64,000 nucleotides of DNA from NCBI GenBank assembly GCA_965263225.1, contig CBDHHG010000033.1, positions 186,001 to 250,000 of the forward strand, read 5' to 3'. Positions 7,217-16,985 of this stretch are shown one piece after another. The stretch is from DT-111 sp965263225. Lineage in GTDB: Bacteria; Bacteroidota; Bacteroidia; Chitinophagales; Saprospiraceae. Positions within the stretch are counted from its first letter, which is position 1, and each line of letters starts with the position of its first letter. The notes under the pieces were generated by a model, which saw only the letters and a program-made list of their open reading frames with translations, ran no database searches and was not told the origin of the DNA. The translations under genes were made by a program, and so were the position numbers.

Positions 7217-9976
7217 CTAAAAAGTAATCAGATATTCACTAAGATTATCCTCATTGGGTAATTGCAGCTTTTTTCGCAGCCGATATCGCTTGTTTTCTAC
7301 CCCGCGGACGGAAATGAAGAGTAATGGAGCAATTTCTTTGGACGACAGCCCCATCCTTAAGTAAGCGGCAAGGCGAAGATCACCCGTAGTCAAAGGAGGG
7401 TAGCGTTGTAACAGTCGCCGAAAGAAATCCTGATGTACCTCATGGAAGCTCTCCTCAAATAACTCCCAGTCCTTGCGGCTATGCAACTGCTCATTGATTA
7501 ACCGTATTATACTATTGTACTTAGTTTCTGGAAACTGCTTACCTACCTCTTTCTTAATATGTTGTAATCCATCCTTAATCTTGAGCAAAGTTTCATTTTT
7601 CTGCACAAGATTAAAGGTTGAATTGGCCATCTCTCGGCTCTTGTTTTGGAGATCGAGCTCCAATCGCTCGTTTCTAGCCTGTATTCTTTGCTGGTGTAAC
7701 TGTCGCTCTTTTTCTGCTTCTAGTCGACGCCTTTGGTTCGCCAGTCGGCGATGATGCCAACGTCTCAAGATAAGTAGGAAGAAGATAAAGGCAGCCAGGA
7801 AGAGGACCAAGACCCCCTTCGTTTGATACCATTTTGGTAGGATTTCGAAAGAGAACTGGGTAATATCTTGTGTCAAGTCAGATTCCAAATGGAAAGTGTA
7901 TTTTCCTGGCGGCAAATTATTGAACTCTTTGCGATTTGCAGCTTCCCAAGCTGACCAACTGGGATAAATTGGATCTAAGCGATATCGAAACTGTACCTTT
8001 TCCGTAAACACAGGGCTGGCATAGGAAAAGCTTAGATCATTCCAGTTTGGGTGTATCTGAAAATCTGTGGCTGAAAGATCAAGTAGGGAATCAATAGGAT
8101 AGTTGGAATACTCTATCTGTCTAATAATCGGAGCTAGGTGTCTTTCATCAGGGAAAGCGTCTTCATCCCTGAGTAATATATACTCGTCCTCTGCACATAG
8201 AAGATATTGCTTCTCATCCAAGGGAAGAATTCGCACCTCTCCTACTAGAAGCACAGAACTCAACTTTTGCTTTAGCTTATTGGCCTGCCACCATTCCAAC
8301 TCACCATCAAGAATTCTAAACCAATCTTCTCCAGAACCCTCTACCAGCAAAGAGTTTGGAGTGATTTCTACCTCATAGATATCCTTACACTCCATCAAGG
8401 CATTACCTGTCCATTTCCAATAAACATTACCAGAACGCAGTATCACTTCTTGATTTACCTTGAGCAAATCGAGGTTGAATTCGGTAGCCAATCCTTGATT
8501 TTTAGTAAACCGTTGAATATCCGTAATGCGGGAAAAGGTAGAATCTATTTCTATCCGCTTGATACCTCGGTAAGGATGTAGAATCCAAAAGTGATGCTCA
8601 TCTTCTTCAACGACCTTTTCTACAGGTTCATTGAGCCCTTCAATTTTTCGAACGAACTGCCACTTGTCCGCATCCGCCTTCTCGTAATAGACCAGTCCGG
8701 TATAAGTACCTTGGAGCAATCCCTTGGAATTCAAGCGTATGGTAGACCATCCTCCAGTTAGTTCACTAATTTTAGAAATGCGCCCATCTTGAATACGAAA
8801 GGTCCCCAAATTATGCCCACAGATTAGCTCTCCTTCAAACTCCTGTAGTTGCCATACTTGTCCTTGTGAGCCTTCTATCAGTTGGAATGGCGCATTGGAA
8901 GTCTGCATGTCACGATAGAAGACACCGTGATTAGTCCCCAAATACAACTGATCATCAAAGATAATGGAGGCATACAAAGTGCCTAACTCCCCAGAGTTAT
9001 CTCGGAAATAGACCTCAGCATCATTCAAAACCAGTAGATCAATCCCACTGTCCAAGCCTGCCCATACATTTTTAGCCTGATCTTCAAAAAGATATAAGAT
9101 GGTATTATTTTGTAGTCCTTTCGTCTTATTTAAATGATGACTTAAGTTTCCTTGCTCATCCAGTAGATAAACACCATTAAGTATGCTGCCGATGGCAATC
9201 CTACCATCTGATAATTTCCTCCCACAATTAATCTCATACCGCTTCAAAGCTTCGTTCAGCGGATGAGACAACAGCTTACACTTACCGTCCTTATAAAAGA
9301 ACAAGCCCTGCAAGCGTGTGCCGATCAAAATCCCTTCTCGGAAAGGCAATAAAAATGAGCTTCGCTTTCCTTCCAAAACCTCTGTCCCTATAAGCATCTG
9401 GTAACCATCACTACTGCTCCACTCAAACAACGCACCATGAATGCCCGGAAAAATGATTCGATCGTCAACGAGTTGTGCAAAGAGGATATTGGCTGGAGGA
9501 CGAATCTCCAAAAGATTCTCCTCCACCGTATTGTATTTGTACACCGTACCAAAGGATTGAAAAAACACTAGGGAGTCTTTCCTAAGGATGTGCCAGATTT
9601 CCTCGGTTTGAATACTCTCAATCGCTGATCCTGCACTAATAGAATAGTAATGTAATTGGCCTTTGGTATCCGCTTCCCAATAACCAAATTCTCCATATCC
9701 TCCCACATAAATACGACCCGCTTCATCCGCAGCCACTGCTCTTACCTTTTGCTTCTCGGGCAAAGCATATAAACTCCATTCTTGCCCATCAAATTCCAAC
9801 ATACCTGATGAATTGCCGAAATACAAAAAACCGTGAGGATGTTGTGTAATTGACCAGTTTTGGCTATGAGCTTGGTAAGTGGATTTTTCAAAGTTTATAA
9901 CCTGAGGCACAGCAGCATTCAGACTGCCTAGGCAGATCTGTAGCAAGAGATAGATGGATAAAAAGACCGCTCTCAT
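7217..9976 (-). CDS. membrane-spanning beta-propeller / Y_Y_Y / LuxR-type HTH regulator
   Basis: The chosen ATG at 9974-9976 begins a clear signal peptide (MRAVFLSIYLLLQICLG); an in-frame start 78 bases upstream would bury it. The product is 919 residues. A periplasmic two-component-regulator-type propeller fills about 25-620 (repeats such as GRIYVGGYGEFGYWEAD), followed by a Y_Y_Y domain (about 640-715), one membrane helix (about 722-745; VLVLFLAAFIFFLLIL), a basic coiled coil (about 748-830) and a C-terminal LuxR-like HTH (about 862-919; GLSSKEIAPLLFISVRGVE). There is no histidine kinase or receiver domain, so it looks like a one-piece transmembrane transcription regulator that senses a glycan outside and acts inside. 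It directly precedes the GH144 locus and is a paralogue of 59005-61884. A regulatory role for that locus is inferred from position. Confidence 0.9.
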   Translation of the reverse strand: MRAVFLSIYLLLQICLGSLNAAVPQVINFEKSTYQAHSQNWSITQHPHGFLYFGNSSGMLEFDGQEWSLYALPEKQKVRAVAADEAGRIYVGGYGEFGYWEADTKGQLHYYSISAGSAIESIQTEEIWHILRKDSLVFFQSFGTVYKYNTVEENLLEIRPPANILFAQLVDDRIIFPGIHGALFEWSSSDGYQMLIGTEVLEGKRSSFLLPFREGILIGTRLQGLFFYKDGKCKLLSHPLNEALKRYEINCGRKLSDGRIAIGSILNGVYLLDEQGNLSHHLNKTKGLQNNTILYLFEDQAKNVWAGLDSGIDLLVLNDAEVYFRDNSGELGTLYASIIFDDQLYLGTNHGVFYRDMQTSNAPFQLIEGSQGQVWQLQEFEGELICGHNLGTFRIQDGRISKISELTGGWSTIRLNSKGLLQGTYTGLVYYEKADADKWQFVRKIEGLNEPVEKVVEEDEHHFWILHPYRGIKRIEIDSTFSRITDIQRFTKNQGLATEFNLDLLKVNQEVILRSGNVYWKWTGNALMECKDIYEVEITPNSLLVEGSGEDWFRILDGELEWWQANKLKQKLSSVLLVGEVRILPLDEKQYLLCAEDEYILLRDEDAFPDERHLAPIIRQIEYSNYPIDSLLDLSATDFQIHPNWNDLSFSYASPVFTEKVQFRYRLDPIYPSWSAWEAANRKEFNNLPPGKYTFHLESDLTQDITQFSFEILPKWYQTKGVLVLFLAAFIFFLLILRRWHHRRLANQRRRLEAEKERQLHQQRIQARNERLELDLQNKSREMANSTFNLVQKNETLLKIKDGLQHIKKEVGKQFPETKYNSIIRLINEQLHSRKDWELFEESFHEVHQDFFRRLLQRYPPLTTGDLRLAAYLRMGLSSKEIAPLLFISVRGVENKRYRLRKKLQLPNEDNLSEYLITF

Positions 9977-10258
9977 GGCTATTGACTTGTTAACAGTTCG
10001 AGCTATTTTCTGCCTATAAAGGTAAGGATTAACAACATATGGCGTTGCGGGCAAATTGACAGACCAGAGACCTTCTTAGATACCCTCTTTTGAAATACAG
10101 ACTACCGCTCTTTTTTATATAGCTGAGGTCGAAGAGTATAATTGACTACTGAGGTAATAAATTTTTGATCAAAAAACTTAGCTTTAGAATGCAATGCCGC
10201 GCTCCATCTAGGTTTGTTTCATATCAAGGTATCGAATTATTGTAGGTTTTATGACCAC

Positions 10259-11626
10259 TTAATCAAAAATTCGCTGTAATAGATAATCGCAGATTGCGGT
10301 AGCTTCGAACTGCTGAGCGGATGGTCCCCTATCAATCAGAACCGGCTTGTAGGGGTCTGGAACCGTTATCGCCCCATGTGAGCCCTTCACCAAATCCGCG
10401 CGAAGCGGAATCACATCCATATTCATCCGGAAACCTAGCTTCTTCTTCAGCACCTTCCAAGCAATTCGAGGATAGATAAAGGACTTATCTGGGTCAAGGA
10501 ACATTTCGGCAGGATCGTAGCCCGGCTTGCGGTGAATCTCGACTTTACGAGCAAAGTCGGGAGCCTTTTTATCATCCAGCCAATAATAGTAGGTAAACCA
10601 GCTGTCTGGTGCTGCAATAGCAACCAATTCGCCAGCGCGGGAGTGATTGAGGTGAGCTTGCTGCTTGCCATCCTCATCGAGAACCTGCGCAATGCCTGGA
10701 GTTTCAGCCAATAAGGCCTTTACTTTCTCTAGCTGAGTGATGTCATTCACATAGACATGTGCAATCTGATGATCAGCCATCGCAAAGGCTTGACTGGCGC
10801 CGGCATCCAGTAACTCCAAGCCCCGTTCTATCCGAACTTGAACGAGGCCGGCCTCCCGGAGGATGCGGTTGATGTGAATGGGGCGTGAAACAGGTGTAAT
10901 GCCATAGCCGGAGAGTACGATCGGTTGAACCTCTCGTTGCTCAAAGAATTGGATGAGTTCATAACATAACTCATCAATCTCGCCCAAGTCTTTTTGTACT
11001 TGCGAGCTATTGTGATCGTACTTTTGCAGGCAATAATCCAGATGCGGCAAGTAGATCAAGGTGAGGTTGGGTTGGTACTTTTGGAAAACGTGTTGAGCAG
11101 CATCTGCAATCCATCGGCTGGATTTGATGGAGGTGTTGGGTCCCCAGAAGCTAAAGAGCGGGAAGGTGCCCAATTTCTCTTGTAGTTCATCCCGAAGAGA
11201 AGCCGGATGGGAATAGCAGTCGGGCATTTTACGGCCATCAGCCAGATATTGAGGGCGTGGGGTGACGGAGTAGTCCACCGTCGAGTACATATTGTACCAC
11301 CAGAAAAGATTGGCACAGGTAAATTCTGGATTGATCCGCTTTGCCTTTTCCCAAATCTTTTCCGCCTGTACCAGTTTATTGGATTGTCGCCAAAGTTTTA
11401 CTTCACACTCCTCACGAAAATACCAGCCGTTGGCTACAATTCCATGCTCAGCTGGCGTCTTTCCGGTTAGGTAGGTAGATTGAGCCGTACAAGTAACTGC
11501 TGGGAGTACTGGATTGATGGTTGACAGTTGTGCCTCCTTTTCCAGCCAGCCTTTTAACTTGGGCATATGTTCTCCGATCAGATGACTACTTAATCCAACA
11601 ATGTTTATGGCTGCTACCCGTTTCAT
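10259..11626 (-). CDS. eboF: EboF: nucleotide pyrophosphatase/phosphodiesterase-family protein of the ebo cluster
   Basis: The ATG at 11624-11626 is preferred: it starts MKRVAAINIVGLS and lies 2 bases after the eboE stop, whereas an upstream start would overlap eboE. The 455-residue product belongs to the alkaline-phosphatase superfamily (type I phosphodiesterase/nucleotide pyrophosphatase). It has the N-terminal core VVGLSS-like strand, the nucleophile region PAVTCTAQSTYLTGKTPAEHG (Thr in VTCTAQ), and metal-binding features LPHLDY, LSGYGIT, MADHQIAHV and SHGAI. It is the last gene of a six-gene ebo operon. Family knowledge ties ebo genes to moving a metabolite or precursor to the periplasm (scytonemin monomer in Nostoc). 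The real substrate is unknown. Identity rests on both domain and perfect synteny. Confidence 0.9.
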   Translation of the reverse strand: MKRVAAINIVGLSSHLIGEHMPKLKGWLEKEAQLSTINPVLPAVTCTAQSTYLTGKTPAEHGIVANGWYFREECEVKLWRQSNKLVQAEKIWEKAKRINPEFTCANLFWWYNMYSTVDYSVTPRPQYLADGRKMPDCYSHPASLRDELQEKLGTFPLFSFWGPNTSIKSSRWIADAAQHVFQKYQPNLTLIYLPHLDYCLQKYDHNSSQVQKDLGEIDELCYELIQFFEQREVQPIVLSGYGITPVSRPIHINRILREAGLVQVRIERGLELLDAGASQAFAMADHQIAHVYVNDITQLEKVKALLAETPGIAQVLDEDGKQQAHLNHSRAGELVAIAAPDSWFTYYYWLDDKKAPDFARKVEIHRKPGYDPAEMFLDPDKSFIYPRIAWKVLKKKLGFRMNMDVIPLRADLVKGSHGAITVPDPYKPVLIDRGPSAQQFEATAICDYLLQRIFD

Positions 11627-11628
11627 AA

Positions 11629-12840
11629 TTATTCTACTTGTGATAAGACCCACCGCATTTCTCGTTCAATGGAATCTCTTAGGTCTAACTTCAAATCAGT
11701 GGGGAGGACTTCCCAGGTGTAAGTTTCGATCTCTAAATGCTGAGTAAAAGGAGAATTCTTCCAAATCTCCAGCGTTTTGACTATTTCATCCTGCGTAGAT
11801 GCTAACAAACCATATTTCTGAGCAAAAATGGGAACATGAAAGTGGGTTCGTAATTCTTGCCATTTTACGTCATCCATTTGGGCTAGTCCATCGGCCAAGT
11901 CAGGATAGTAACCCAATTTCCCCTTCTGATCTCGTACAGTCACCTGGTGTAGGTAGGTAGATTCATTAAATGGACTGAGTTCGTCTTTTATAAGCTGACG
12001 TTGACCTATTTCTGTTGGGAGACTGACTTTCAGAGCTGCACTGATCTGGATTTTACCCGTCCTTATTCCTTCCGATTCCAGTTTTTTGATCACCTCGGCT
12101 GGAGATTCAAAACCTACTGCAAAATGGCAAACATCATAGCATAACTGTAGGTGTTCTCTGATGTGAGCTTCTGCTTCTGATTGACTACAACCTAAATCCG
12201 CTGCCAATATGCTTTTACCTTCCTTCAGCAAATATTCCTTGTAAAAGTGGATAAAGCCATCGGAATCTTCCAGGATTCCATCTGGTTCTGGCTCGATATC
12301 CAGGTGAAGACTTTTACCGTATTTTTCCTTTAACTTAACCAAGTGTGCAGCCAAACTGAGCATGTTTCGGCAAGCAGCCATTTTGGCGCCTTCTAGCGCC
12401 TCCGGCGTTTTATGCCAAAACTTATAGGAAAGTGGAGAGGTAGAAACGCCACCGTCTAAACCACTAGGTAGCAATTCGGCCAAGATATCAAATAATCTTT
12501 TGCTATACGCTAGTCTTTCCCGAGTAGTCCAATCAGGTTGATGCACTTTATCTTTTACCACGGCAAAATGAAAGGCACCGTAAGGAAAGCCGTTCATGGT
12601 AAAGACATATAAGTGGTTTTCTTCGAGCCATTGCTTAAATGCTGCCAAGTTGTTGGTATCTGCCAACGCCACACTGCTTTCGTTGGATAGTCTCAATCCG
12701 ATACCAAAGGGGCGATCAGGGCTCAAAGCGGCCTTTAATGGCACACAATATTGCTTTAAGCTTTCGAAGACAGCCGGCCAGGATTCACCAGCGTGGATAT
12801 TGGTGCAATAACTCAGGTGGGCACCATTTTCAAGTTCCAT
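11629..12840 (-). CDS. eboE: EboE: metabolite traffic protein, xylose-isomerase-like TIM barrel
   Basis: This 403-residue protein carries the EboE signature: LSYCTNIHAGESW at the N-terminus, GLRLSNES near 48, FTMNGFPYGAFH near 80-91, VHQPDWTTRERLAYS near 98-112, and LHLDIEPEPDG and CYDVCHFAVGFE further on. These resemble sugar-isomerase TIM barrels with acidic and His residues suited to metal binding. There is no signal peptide, so it should be cytosolic. It is 13 bases downstream of eboD and 2 bases upstream of eboF, so translation is probably coupled. The biochemical reaction of EboE is not known. The name follows sequence and order within the cluster. Confidence 0.92.
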   Translation of the reverse strand: MELENGAHLSYCTNIHAGESWPAVFESLKQYCVPLKAALSPDRPFGIGLRLSNESSVALADTNNLAAFKQWLEENHLYVFTMNGFPYGAFHFAVVKDKVHQPDWTTRERLAYSKRLFDILAELLPSGLDGGVSTSPLSYKFWHKTPEALEGAKMAACRNMLSLAAHLVKLKEKYGKSLHLDIEPEPDGILEDSDGFIHFYKEYLLKEGKSILAADLGCSQSEAEAHIREHLQLCYDVCHFAVGFESPAEVIKKLESEGIRTGKIQISAALKVSLPTEIGQRQLIKDELSPFNESTYLHQVTVRDQKGKLGYYPDLADGLAQMDDVKWQELRTHFHVPIFAQKYGLLASTQDEIVKTLEIWKNSPFTQHLEIETYTWEVLPTDLKLDLRDSIEREMRWVLSQVE

Positions 12841-12853
12841 AATATATAGCTAT

Positions 12854-14035
12854 TTAGGCAGGCTCAGCAATCGCATATTCTTCCAAGAACCTTACGGCCG
12901 CTCCTATAAGTTTTTCATCCATTTCATGATATTCCACGCCTTTACCCAGGCTTTCGAGCAGCATAATGGTTAATTGCCCGCCTAGGTGTTCCCGGAATTC
13001 ATCCAATCCCTTAGTCAATTCTGGATTTAAGCCGTAGGGACTATCTGCTCCACTCAATAGTGGATGGGTGAGGGAAAATCCCAATGTTCTAAAACAATTC
13101 AGCACTCTATGTGCAGCTTCCACGTCAATCAGACCCAACAAATGGGAATAGACGACATCCAGGCAAATACCGATAGCTACTGCCTCCCCGTGAAATACCT
13201 CAAAGTTGGACAACTGCTCCAATTTATGGGCCGCCCAGTGACCAAAGTCCAAGGGTCGAGAGGAGCCTTTTTCGAACGGATCCCCTCCCTGCCCGATGTG
13301 ATCCGTATGCATTTCTGCACAACGATGGATCAAGTATTGCATCGGCTCTAAGGCACGATCGGCTAATCGAGCCGCATTCGCTTCTATCCATTCGAAAAAG
13401 GATAGATCCTTGATTAGTGCTACCTTGACAGCTTCCGAAATCCCACTCCGCCACTGCCGATCATCCAAGGTGGATAAGAACTGGGCATCATTGATTACCG
13501 CCACGGGCGGGGCGAAGGTGCCTAAGAAGTTCTTCTTACCAAAATAGTTGATACTATTCTTTACCCCCACCCCGGAATCATTCTGAGAAAGCACCGTAGT
13601 GGGTACCCTTATGATGCCTATGCCTCGATGGCCAATAGCGGCAGCAAAACCGACCATATCTAGGACAGCACCACCTCCAATCGCAATAATAAAAGCATGC
13701 CGATCAATTTTCCCCTCATTAATCAACTCGAGCACCTGCTCTACATATTGGAAGGTATTTTTACTGTCCTCTCCTCCTTGTACTGGCAAAGGAGCGCCAC
13801 AGAGCGAAATGGCATCCGAGTGGTGCTGGCAATAATCGATAATTGCCTGGCGAAGCGCTGGATGGTGATCCATAACGCCTGCATCAATTACCACCCCTAA
13901 CTTTGCCGGTAGGCGCTTATTGCTTTTGTGGATAATCTCCGCTAGCAAGGAATTAGAGCGTGTAAAAAGTGCCTCCGTAAAGTAGATCTGGTACTGATAA
14001 TCAATTGAAAATTCCTGAGTGATGGTTTTGATCAT
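12854..14035 (-). CDS. eboD: EboD: 3-dehydroquinate synthase-like protein of the ebo cluster
   Basis: This 393-residue protein is a dehydroquinate-synthase homologue. It shows the NAD-binding GGGAVLDMVGFAAA (about 122-135), the substrate segment VPTTVLSQNDSGVGVKNSIN (about 146-165), and probable Zn ligands in SEAVKVALIKD (Glu), LDFGHWAAHKLE (His) and HGEAVAIG (His). The KNSIN stretch differs from KTAVN/KTGID-type sequences of housekeeping AroB enzymes, so it is likely a specialised paralogue, not the shikimate enzyme. The gene lies between eboC and eboE with gaps of 20 and 13 bases. In the ebo literature this member is called 3-dehydroquinate synthase-like, its substrate being unproven. Confidence 0.92.
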   Translation of the reverse strand: MIKTITQEFSIDYQYQIYFTEALFTRSNSLLAEIIHKSNKRLPAKLGVVIDAGVMDHHPALRQAIIDYCQHHSDAISLCGAPLPVQGGEDSKNTFQYVEQVLELINEGKIDRHAFIIAIGGGAVLDMVGFAAAIGHRGIGIIRVPTTVLSQNDSGVGVKNSINYFGKKNFLGTFAPPVAVINDAQFLSTLDDRQWRSGISEAVKVALIKDLSFFEWIEANAARLADRALEPMQYLIHRCAEMHTDHIGQGGDPFEKGSSRPLDFGHWAAHKLEQLSNFEVFHGEAVAIGICLDVVYSHLLGLIDVEAAHRVLNCFRTLGFSLTHPLLSGADSPYGLNPELTKGLDEFREHLGGQLTIMLLESLGKGVEYHEMDEKLIGAAVRFLEEYAIAEPA

Positions 14036-14055
14036 GAGATCCTTATTTCGAATAT

Positions 14056-14940
14056 CTAGGTTACAGCAAATTTTTTAGCAAGTGCAACGGACAAGGGCAA
14101 AAGGGATAAAACAAGTAGACCCAACCAGAATTTTCCGGAAAAACCCGCTGCTATCGTTGCATCTAGAGGTATGAGCGATAAAACCCCCATACGCACGGCA
14201 TGCTTAATATTATCAGGGAGGTTATGTCTGATTGCTTTATACTTAGCGGTAGCATTCATCAGCAACCATAAAGCCAAATAAATCGCTGCCAGGTCCAGGC
14301 GAAAACCCGTAAGCATCCCCAATAGCACAAGAATGATTACTATCACAAAATCCAGGGCCATTGCCAGCACAATTGATCTTTTATTGTTACCCTCTGCCTC
14401 TTTCTGACTGGTTAAAGTCACCGCGCTGATGAACAGGACGGGGATTATCCCTAGCCACCAATTTTCAGTTAGAGCAGCAGGGATAATGCTAATGCCTAAC
14501 AGGAGATTGCCCGCTCGGCATAAGCCCATATTTAGTGGTCCGAGGACCTGGATGTGCTTACTGAACTTATCGTAGGTTAGGGCTAACATGGCAATAAGAA
14601 AAGCGATTACACCACTTATCATGGATACCATGGAGGAGGCTACAACTCCCATCAATAAGAGCAGACTTCCAAAAGAAAGGGCAGCACTTAGGCTGATTTT
14701 TCCACTCGGCAGTATTCGTTCTGGACGCTCTATTCGATCCAAATCCAAATCAAAGATATCATTGAACACGATCCCTCCCCCATACAAGCCAATAGTAGAC
14801 AGGACAAGATAGAACAGATCTTCCATTTGGGAGAATGCTCCAGAAAGTGCTCCCGCTACCGCGGCACCAGCCATAATGTCTGCAATGGCAGTAACAACGT
14901 TGGCTGGCCGGACTAAACTTATATAGTAACGTAGCTTCAT
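14056..14940 (-). CDS. eboC: EboC: UbiA-like prenyltransferase of the ebo cluster
   Basis: This 294-residue polytopic membrane protein has about 8-9 hydrophobic helices. The first UbiA-type Asp-rich motif is FNDIFDLDLDRIERPERILPSGK (conserved Asn, Asp, Asp and Arg-Pro); a second loop reads ALTYDKFSKHIQVLGPLNMGLCR. Such proteins transfer a prenyl chain to an aromatic or polar acceptor in the membrane. It follows eboB by 9 bases and precedes eboD by 20. It is the only integral membrane protein in the cluster and so the likely point where the transported product meets the membrane. The acceptor is not predictable. Confidence 0.92.
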   Translation of the reverse strand: MKLRYYISLVRPANVVTAIADIMAGAAVAGALSGAFSQMEDLFYLVLSTIGLYGGGIVFNDIFDLDLDRIERPERILPSGKISLSAALSFGSLLLLMGVVASSMVSMISGVIAFLIAMLALTYDKFSKHIQVLGPLNMGLCRAGNLLLGISIIPAALTENWWLGIIPVLFISAVTLTSQKEAEGNNKRSIVLAMALDFVIVIILVLLGMLTGFRLDLAAIYLALWLLMNATAKYKAIRHNLPDNIKHAVRMGVLSLIPLDATIAAGFSGKFWLGLLVLSLLPLSVALAKKFAVT

Positions 14941-14949
14941 GACTATCGA

Positions 14950-15855
14950 TCAATTATCGATAATGTTGGTAGACTTCCCCGTCTTTGGTGTCTGGCCGCG
15001 AAGAATGCGGTTCCCCTCAAATAATTGGTTTTGATCCACGTCAAAACCACCTTCCCAATCCGATTCTTTCATCTCTCCATTTTGACCGTAGGCAGTGAGG
15101 GCATTTTGATAACAAGTCATGCGAACGTCTTCTTCTGTAAGTCCACGTTCCAGCATTAAAGCAGCAGTTTTAGGAACAGCCAGTGGATCACTAACGCCCC
15201 AGTCGGCGGCGCTATTAATAATAATGCGGTCCGTTCCATATTCCTTGACGATTTCCACCATGCGTTCATTGCCCATTTTTGTATTGGGATAGATAGTAAA
15301 AGCTGCCCAGTATCCTCGATCTAGCACTTCGCGTACTGTTTCTTCATTGTTGTGATCAATTACAACCATCGTCGGATCCATTCCGTGCTCTTCCAATACA
15401 TCCATGCTACGTGTGGTTCCACGCTTTTTATCTCGATGTGGAGTGTGGATCATGATTGGAAAATCAATTTCTTTGGCTAGTTCAATCTGCAGGCGGAAAT
15501 ACTTATCCTCTGCCGCTGTTTGATCATCGTAGCCAATTTCACCAATGGCTACAACGCCCTCCTTCATGGCGAATAATGGAAGTAGCTCCATTACTTGTTC
15601 TGCTAGGGCTTCGTTATTTGATTCCTTGGAGTTCAACCCAATGGTACAATAATGCCGGATTCCAAACTGGCTCGCCCGAAAGCGCTCCCAGCCCATAATA
15701 CTACTGAAATAGTCTTTAAAGGTACCCGCTTCCGTTCTGGGCTGCCCAGTCCAAAAGGCGGGTTCAATTACGGCCACTACGCCTGCTTTTCGCATAGCTT
15801 CGTAATCGTCCGTAGTGCGGGAAATCATATGTACGTGCGGATCAATAAAATTCAT
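14950..15855 (-). CDS. eboB: EboB: TatD-family metal-dependent hydrolase of the ebo cluster
   Basis: This 301-residue amidohydrolase-fold protein has metal-ligand motifs in the expected order: IDPHVHM (about 4-10), AIGEIGYD (about 102-109), IMIHTPHRDKKRGT (about 132-145), VIDHNNEET (about 162-170) and NSAADWGVSDP (about 213-223). TatD proteins usually act as nucleases or hydrolases with two metals; EboB is a distinct branch with unknown substrate. It lies between eboA (45-base gap) and eboC (9-base gap). No signal peptide is visible, so it is probably cytosolic. Confidence 0.92.
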   Translation of the reverse strand: MNFIDPHVHMISRTTDDYEAMRKAGVVAVIEPAFWTGQPRTEAGTFKDYFSSIMGWERFRASQFGIRHYCTIGLNSKESNNEALAEQVMELLPLFAMKEGVVAIGEIGYDDQTAAEDKYFRLQIELAKEIDFPIMIHTPHRDKKRGTTRSMDVLEEHGMDPTMVVIDHNNEETVREVLDRGYWAAFTIYPNTKMGNERMVEIVKEYGTDRIIINSAADWGVSDPLAVPKTAALMLERGLTEEDVRMTCYQNALTAYGQNGEMKESDWEGGFDVDQNQLFEGNRILRGQTPKTGKSTNIIDN

Positions 15856-15900
15856 AACTGTCTGTTTATGGTAGAGCGGTTAAACGCAATGTTTTGATTA

Positions 15901-16773
15901 TCAAAGATTGTTTTTTTGTTCCCAGGTCTTCCCAATCTCGTCCCAGGTAGGCAATTGTTCTAGGTCGGCGCTCATTCCTGGCAAGAGCGTCTCGGCTTGG
16001 GGGAGTTTACTCTCTATAATAGCCCTGGCAGCCGCAAATTGTTCTAATTCCAGTTCACTTTTTAGCATTTTCTCAAAATCTGGTAGAAAAGCCTCATCTC
16101 CAAGACCGGCAATGCTTCGCCACAACTCAGGATTTACTTGACGGTGGGCCGACCAGCGCTCATGCGCATAATCTCTTAGAATTAGGGCTAGTGTCTTATT
16201 TTTTCGTTCATCTACCCCCCAAATGCGATAGATGGGACGTTGCATAAACAGAGCCTTTAGCACCATTTGATTCCAGGGTGCCTCGTCGAAATGAGCAATA
16301 GGATAAGCATTATCCAGGGCTATTGCGTCAAAAACGGGGGTAATATTTGTCCTCAAACCATCAATGGTTCTCAGCTTAAATTCAGCCGCATTATCCAGAA
16401 AGGATATGCCTTTGAAAAGCGCCACTGACTCCCGCATATCTGCGGTATCAAATAGTTTATCCAGAATAGTTTGGTTATTCTCCACCGGCAATGAAGTCAT
16501 GAAGGCGATACGACAGAGTTCATCAATAGTCCAAGTGGACACATTGAAAGCAGGTTGTACGGCTTGTAGTCGGCTGATCTGATCATCCGTAAGTTCGAGT
16601 CCTGCTTTCGAGGTTTTACGAGCAGCGCTGCTAAAGGTTAGATAAAATTGTGCGGGGGGAGCTCCTTCAAGCAAGCGATCCAATTTCGACAGATACCAAT
16701 CTTTTTCATTACGTTGCTGAAACACCTCCTTAGCGACTGCCTGGAGGACTTCTTTATTTTTCCCCATTTTCAC
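15901..16773 (-). CDS. eboA: EboA-domain protein, first gene of the ebo cluster
   Basis: This 290-residue soluble, alpha-helical protein resembles EboA: an N-terminal LLEGAPPAQFYLTFSSAARK, then AFNVSTWTIDELCRIAFMTSL, helical repeats and the closing ALFMQRPIYRIWGVDERKN and LILRDYAHERWSAHR segments. The family has no known catalytic motif and its role is unknown, though it is required in characterised clusters. It is the promoter-proximal gene; the 212-base gap to the divergent gene at 16986 should hold the ebo promoter. The start (MKMGKNKE) could be the third residue instead. Confidence 0.9.
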   Translation of the reverse strand: MKMGKNKEVLQAVAKEVFQQRNEKDWYLSKLDRLLEGAPPAQFYLTFSSAARKTSKAGLELTDDQISRLQAVQPAFNVSTWTIDELCRIAFMTSLPVENNQTILDKLFDTADMRESVALFKGISFLDNAAEFKLRTIDGLRTNITPVFDAIALDNAYPIAHFDEAPWNQMVLKALFMQRPIYRIWGVDERKNKTLALILRDYAHERWSAHRQVNPELWRSIAGLGDEAFLPDFEKMLKSELELEQFAAARAIIESKLPQAETLLPGMSADLEQLPTWDEIGKTWEQKNNL

Positions 16774-16985
16774 TTGTTTAAAATTTGACCGCTAAAGGTA
16801 CGATAAATAGTACGAGTGATTCGAGAAAAAGGATCACATTATTGGGCAGTAAATCATCTAATTCCTCAGCTGCTACAAAAATCATAGAAGCGCAGAACTT
16901 CTGGATGCGCCCCACGTTGTAATAGTATAGCTATCTTTTACAGTAGCTAAACTAGCATAATAACATTAAACAAAATTGACGAACT

